Positions 22,160 through 25,469 of a stretch of 25,469 bases of DNA are shown here, piece by piece. How positions within the stretch are numbered: position 1 is the first letter of the stretch; the number at the start of each line of letters is the position of its first letter. Source of the DNA: a virus; IMG/VR virus record IMGVR_UViG_3300027963_003007, positions 1 through 25,469 of that record; one strand, written 5' to 3'. Below the pieces are notes generated by a model. It saw nothing but the letters and a program-made list of their open reading frames with translations, had not been told where the DNA came from and did not search any database. Made by a program: the position numbers and the translations under genes.

Positions 22160-22404
22160 AAAAGAAAACTCGCAGTTTATTAGAAGAATTAGACTCAATG
22201 TATATTGAGCGCGATCAGCGCCACATCATTGAAAATCGTGCATCTAATGTGATAGCCAGTGCTATACGCTTGTTGGAGCAGATTGACTCTACTTACAGTA
22301 GCGACGATGCTCAAAATCTACAGCGTAAATTGATCAATGCCATTAGCCAGCGTGATCCAGGTAAATTTACCCGCACTGTGAGACGCACCGATGCAAATTC
22401 ATGA
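22156..22404 (+). CDS. Small conserved unknown protein (82 residues)
   Basis: A helical protein beginning MQKKTRSLLEELDSMYIERD, with NVIASAIRLLEQIDSTYSSD as a second helix and a basic end (GKFTRTVRRTD). I recall similar small proteins in T4-like aquatic phages near structural genes, without an assigned function. The start is supported by the leader repeat, which puts the ATG at the same offset as in rSAM 6. It overlaps the next gene by 14 bases, so the two and the large fusion protein at 23341 probably form one late operon. Confidence 0.75.
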   Translation: MQKKTRSLLEELDSMYIERDQRHIIENRASNVIASAIRLLEQIDSTYSSDDAQNLQRKLINAISQRDPGKFTRTVRRTDANS

Positions 22405-23344
22405 AATAACACTGGTTCAAGAAGGCCTGGGCGATATAGCTAGAACAATAGGGTCGGATATTAAAAATGCTGTCAAGGCTCCGTTTGACAAGGCCAAAGT
22501 CGCTATGAACACGCCCAACTCATTTACCAGCGCAAGAGGCTACGGCGATGCCCAAAACAAGTATTATCAAGGACTAGTGGGCCAACAACAACAGGCTGAC
22601 TTGACAGCATGGGCAAAGAACTTGTCCACGGAATGGCTTAAACAACCCAGACCATCAATACAAACACCCATGGCACAGACACAACCTGTTGCACCTGCAC
22701 CCAAGACCGCGGTGGCACCGGCTGCGCCGGCCACTAATACAGCACCAATCTCTACAATTACCAAATCAAATTCTGGCTTACCCAACGCTGCTGAGTATGA
22801 AAAACTGCAACAACGAATTGCTGCGGCTGCTGCCAAACAACCTGGCCCGACCAACGAAGCATTTTCAGACTTGCCCGGAGCCAAACCTGCTGCAGGTGGA
22901 ACAGTGGCCCCTACAGTGACAGCTCGACCTGCAGGCATCAAAGCACCGCCTCCGTTGCAAAGCAGATATGCCCAGAAATTCAAAACCTGGGTAGCATCAA
23001 AAGTAGAAGATAAATCTTCTGGAATTGGTCTAGCCGACGTAGAAATAGCCATGCCGAGCATGAGTCGTGGGTTGAATCAGGCCCTGGCCAAGGTTGTTGC
23101 TACTCAGCAAGATCCTCAAGCCAATCAAGCCGCAGTAGAACAGTATTTGTTGATGGTTGGACAGGCCATGCAACAATTATCCGCTGCTCAGCGAGCATCA
23201 CAACGAGAAAAAAATCCCAGCCAAGTCTCTTCGCTTACTCCGTTGTCAAAGGTATTGAACTCTAAACAAATTGAAGATCTTAAAACCATAGCCAAAGATC
23301 CTTATGCGGCACGGGAAATTAAAACAGCATTGGGATTAAGATGA
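22391..23344 (+). CDS. Ala/Pro/Gln-rich protein of unknown function
   Basis: A 317-residue protein in three parts: an N-terminal segment (1-80) starting MQIHEITLVQEGLGDIARTI, a long Ala/Pro/Thr/Gln linker (about 85-190), and a helical C-terminal domain (195-317; KFKTWVASKVEDKSSGIGLA, later SQVSSLTPLSKVLN). The MxIHEI start is shared by several virion-associated or scaffolding-type proteins in aquatic phages, but I cannot assign a role. No enzymatic motif is seen. It overlaps the next gene by four bases (ATGA). A long antisense frame over the linker is a composition artefact. Confidence 0.75.
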   Translation: MQIHEITLVQEGLGDIARTIGSDIKNAVKAPFDKAKVAMNTPNSFTSARGYGDAQNKYYQGLVGQQQQADLTAWAKNLSTEWLKQPRPSIQTPMAQTQPVAPAPKTAVAPAAPATNTAPISTITKSNSGLPNAAEYEKLQQRIAAAAAKQPGPTNEAFSDLPGAKPAAGGTVAPTVTARPAGIKAPPPLQSRYAQKFKTWVASKVEDKSSGIGLADVEIAMPSMSRGLNQALAKVVATQQDPQANQAAVEQYLLMVGQAMQQLSAAQRASQREKNPSQVSSLTPLSKVLNSKQIEDLKTIAKDPYAAREIKTALGLR

Positions 23345-25272
23345 TGCAATCTCTACAAGAAGGCGGCAACGTATTTAAAAACAGCAAAGGGCAGGCTGTA
23401 ACACAACGCATCAATCAAACAGATGTCAAGCCTACTCTTGCTTGGCTTGAAGAATTGTTACCCGGATTAGATCTACAAAGCAATACACTGGGATCTACCG
23501 GCATCAAAGATACTTCGGGTGACTTGGACATTGCTGTAGATGCCAACACAGTTACCAAGGAACAGTTAGAAGCAAGACTCCGACAGTGGGCCGCTAGTCA
23601 TGGGTTTAAGCCCGAAGATTATGTTAAAAAATCCGGAACAGCGGTACATTTTCTTACACCCATCATTGGAAATCCTGCCAACGGCTATGTGCAAACAGAT
23701 TTTATGTTGTTAAAGAATGTGCCCTGGTCAAAATTTGTGTTAGGGGCAATGCCAGCTGATTCAAAGTATAAAGGGCGTGAACGTAATGTGTTAATGAACA
23801 GCTTGGCTAAAAGCATGGGTTATAAGCTAAACCAAATTGGCGGTATTGCTGATCGTAATACAAACGAAATCATTTCAGACGATCCAGATCAAGTGGCCAA
23901 GATGTTGTTGAACAAAACAGCCACAAGACAAGACCTAGCTTCGGTAGAAAACATATTACAAGCACTCAGCACAGATCCCAAGCGTGAAGCCAAGCTGGCT
24001 GACTTTAAACAGCACATGGAACGAGAAGGCTTGCCATTTATGGAAAGCACAGATCTACCACCAGTTACTGGATACACAGAAGTAAACTTTTTGGCTCGAT
24101 TGCGTGACCGTATTGTTAATCAAGGCATGCAGGTCATTGTAGAAGCTGAAGTGCAAGGCGGTCGTGCCAAGGGCATTGAACATCTTGAAGATTATGTGTT
24201 CCGTAACGGCAGTGCGGGCATTAAAAAAGCTATGGACATTGTTCGACACACTGCCGCTGACACAGGTAAAACCACTACTGTCAAATGGGACGGCAAACCA
24301 GCACTGATATTTGGTCGTGACGCCAATGGAACATTTATACTGACTGATGTGTCAGGATTTGGCGCCAAAGGCTACAACGGCTTGTTTACAAGTCCCCGAC
24401 AAGTTACACAGCATTTAGCCGCAAGAGATGCGGATGCAGCTGCACTAGGCAAACCTGCCACTCGGGTTAGAGATCTTGCGCCGATATATGATCGACTCTG
24501 GGGCATGTTAGATGCAGCAGTTCCTAAAAACTATAGAGGTTTTGTTCAAGGCGATTTGCTGTATATGGATACTCCTCCGTTGGAAACTGGCAACTATGTG
24601 TTTACACCCAACACTATAGAATACAAAATTCCAGCTAACAGTGATGTGGGCAAGCGCATCGGCGCTAGTGAAGTTGGCATTGCCATGCACACCCGATATG
24701 CCGACCCTGGTGCTCCAAAAGAACCCATTGGCACAGTTCCTTTCAAATCAGTTCCTGGATTGCTATTGTTAGAGCCAGTGTATGCCAAAGAAAATGTTCG
24801 ACCAAATAAAGAATTAATGCAACAACTCAAAACAGTTTATAGCAGTCAAGGTGCCGCCATTGATCAACTGTTTAACCCGGCTGAACTTCGTGCCCTACAG
24901 ATTACTGACTTGCCCAAGTTGTGCATAGATTATATCAACAGCAGAGTGGGTGTTGGATTTGACAATCTGTTGGCTGATTTTGGCCCCTGGTTACAACAAC
25001 GTGTCACGCCCAAGAAGTTTAAAAACATTGTAGAATATCTACAAAGTCCACGCAGTAATTTGTCCGGCATGGCCGCGGCATTTACTGCTTGGGGATTGTT
25101 ACATGACATCAAGATGGATGTGTTACAACAGTTGGATCTACAGCATCCTGGACAAGAAGGTTGGGTAATGGCAACGTCGGCTGGCATGGCCAAGGCTGTG
25201 AATCGTCTTGCTGGTGGATTTACCGCGGCAAATCGTCAAATAAACAACCCAGAATCAGTGCCTAACTCCTAA
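23341..25272 (+). CDS. Nucleotidyltransferase fused to a ligase-like (KxDG) domain
   Basis: A 643-residue protein with two apparent nucleotidyl-transfer domains. Residues 1-175 have the pol beta-type signature: GS at 51-52, DLD at 61-63 and a third aspartate D120 in VQTDFMLL. Residues about 245-560 contain KWDGKPALIFG (K315 to G318 as KxDG), FVQGDLLYMD (401-410) like ligase motif III, and NTIEYKI (424-430) like motif IV, the order seen in ATP-dependent DNA/RNA ligases and capping enzymes. The end is helical with no known domain. Function could be RNA or DNA end repair or nucleotide addition; neither activity is proven. It overlaps the previous gene in ATGATG; a second ATG at 23344 is possible. 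An exact late promoter follows. Confidence 0.7.
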   Translation: MMQSLQEGGNVFKNSKGQAVTQRINQTDVKPTLAWLEELLPGLDLQSNTLGSTGIKDTSGDLDIAVDANTVTKEQLEARLRQWAASHGFKPEDYVKKSGTAVHFLTPIIGNPANGYVQTDFMLLKNVPWSKFVLGAMPADSKYKGRERNVLMNSLAKSMGYKLNQIGGIADRNTNEIISDDPDQVAKMLLNKTATRQDLASVENILQALSTDPKREAKLADFKQHMEREGLPFMESTDLPPVTGYTEVNFLARLRDRIVNQGMQVIVEAEVQGGRAKGIEHLEDYVFRNGSAGIKKAMDIVRHTAADTGKTTTVKWDGKPALIFGRDANGTFILTDVSGFGAKGYNGLFTSPRQVTQHLAARDADAAALGKPATRVRDLAPIYDRLWGMLDAAVPKNYRGFVQGDLLYMDTPPLETGNYVFTPNTIEYKIPANSDVGKRIGASEVGIAMHTRYADPGAPKEPIGTVPFKSVPGLLLLEPVYAKENVRPNKELMQQLKTVYSSQGAAIDQLFNPAELRALQITDLPKLCIDYINSRVGVGFDNLLADFGPWLQQRVTPKKFKNIVEYLQSPRSNLSGMAAAFTAWGLLHDIKMDVLQQLDLQHPGQEGWVMATSAGMAKAVNRLAGGFTAANRQINNPESVPNS

Positions 25273-25286
25273 TTTTTGCCAAAAGG

Positions 25287-25294
25287 TATAAATA
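25287..25294 (+). promoter_or_regulatory. T4-type late promoter (TATAAATA)
   Basis: Exact TATAAATA 41 bases before the ATG at 25336. Between them are a small GGAC/GTCC stem (25301-25314) and a Shine-Dalgarno TAAGGAG (25321-25327). Confidence 0.8.
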
Positions 25295-25335
25295 AAAGTA
25301 GGACCTCTGTGTCCATATACTAAGGAGATTTAAAA

Positions 25336-25469
25336 ATGGCTTATATTACTATTGTTTCGGGCGATGCCCAACCAGTATTTGCAACAGACGTATTGAATGG
25401 CCCAGTTAGCCCATCAGCATCTACAGCAGGACAACCTGTTAACTTTGCTGGTCCAAAATTGGACTTTTT
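25336..25469 (+). CDS. N-terminal part of an unknown late protein, runs off the window
   Basis: The ATG at 25336 is preceded by AAGGAG (25322-25327) and an exact late promoter. The 44 complete codons begin MAYITIVSGDAQPVFATDVL and continue with a Ser/Pro/Gly-rich stretch. No motif identifies it. Promoter class suggests a virion component. The 3' end lies beyond the window. Confidence 0.65.
   Translation, partial: MAYITIVSGDAQPVFATDVLNGPVSPSASTAGQPVNFAGPKLDF

Noticed and set aside
22567-23061. 164-residue open frame on the minus strand
   Set aside because: It lies fully inside the Ala/Pro-rich gene at 22391 and its Ala/Gly/Val/Cys composition is what the complement of that linker gives; no start site or promoter.
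1-25469. tRNA genes, integrase/attachment sites, insertion sequences, CRISPR arrays
   Set aside because: Read for cloverleaf-like segments, transposase motifs, terminal inverted repeats and regularly spaced repeats; none was supported.

Overview
The window is about 25 kb from the DNA replication and recombination region of a T4-like (T4 superfamily) contractile-tail phage, most likely an uncultured aquatic one. Evidence for this is a set of recognisable T4-type genes: UvsX recombinase, UvsY mediator, UvsW helicase, gp61 primase, gp41 helicase, a probable gp62 clamp-loader small subunit and perhaps the tail end of gp32. T4-type late promoters (TATAAATA and relatives) and sigma70-type promoters are both present. 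I see no tRNA, rRNA, integrase, transposase or CRISPR array. The host cannot be named from this sequence; the sigma70 promoters and Shine-Dalgarno sites fit a Gram-negative bacterium.

Layout. 1-3515: end of a probable gp32, then a tightly overlapping cassette of sulfotransferase, radical SAM, short-chain dehydrogenase (SDR), radical SAM. 3518-7283: uvsX, a small acidic protein, a third radical SAM gene, uvsY and a methyltransferase. 7289-8637: two genes behind late-type promoters (a cytidylyltransferase/cupin fusion and a beta-rich unknown), closed by a terminator. 8642-10293: two small genes and an AAA ATPase, each behind an almost identical sigma70 promoter, ending in two hairpins. 10299-11465: a fourth radical SAM gene with its own exact late promoter. 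11469-15367: uvsW, two conserved unknowns, probable gp62, a zinc-finger protein and a miniature DnaE-like protein. 15338-16921: the only minus-strand gene, convergent with the DnaE-like gene, and a late structural protein transcribed away from it. 16934-19312: primase and helicase. 19309-22105: a second radical SAM - SDR - radical SAM cassette. 22156-25272: a small conserved protein, an Ala/Pro-rich protein and a large fusion of a nucleotidyltransferase with a ligase-like domain. 25287-end: a late gene running off the window.

The most unusual content is six paralogous radical SAM proteins. All have the same N-terminal four-cysteine (twitch-like) region followed by an intact CX3CX2C radical SAM motif. 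They are threaded between core replication genes, and two of the three sites hold a radical SAM-SDR-radical SAM arrangement. With the sulfotransferase, methyltransferase and sugar-nucleotide type enzyme they suggest a phage-encoded modification pathway, perhaps acting on a glycan or small metabolite. The substrate is unknown and no precursor peptide is visible. The second most interesting point is a 192-residue protein that keeps recognisable DNA polymerase III alpha signatures, including candidates for all three catalytic aspartates, in a fraction of the normal length.

Regulation appears to fall in two classes. Replication genes use sigma70-type promoters. Virion-like genes, one radical SAM gene and the cytidylyltransferase use T4-type late promoters. 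In several cases the -10 box ends only 5-10 bases before the start codon and there is no Shine-Dalgarno site, which predicts leaderless or near-leaderless mRNAs.
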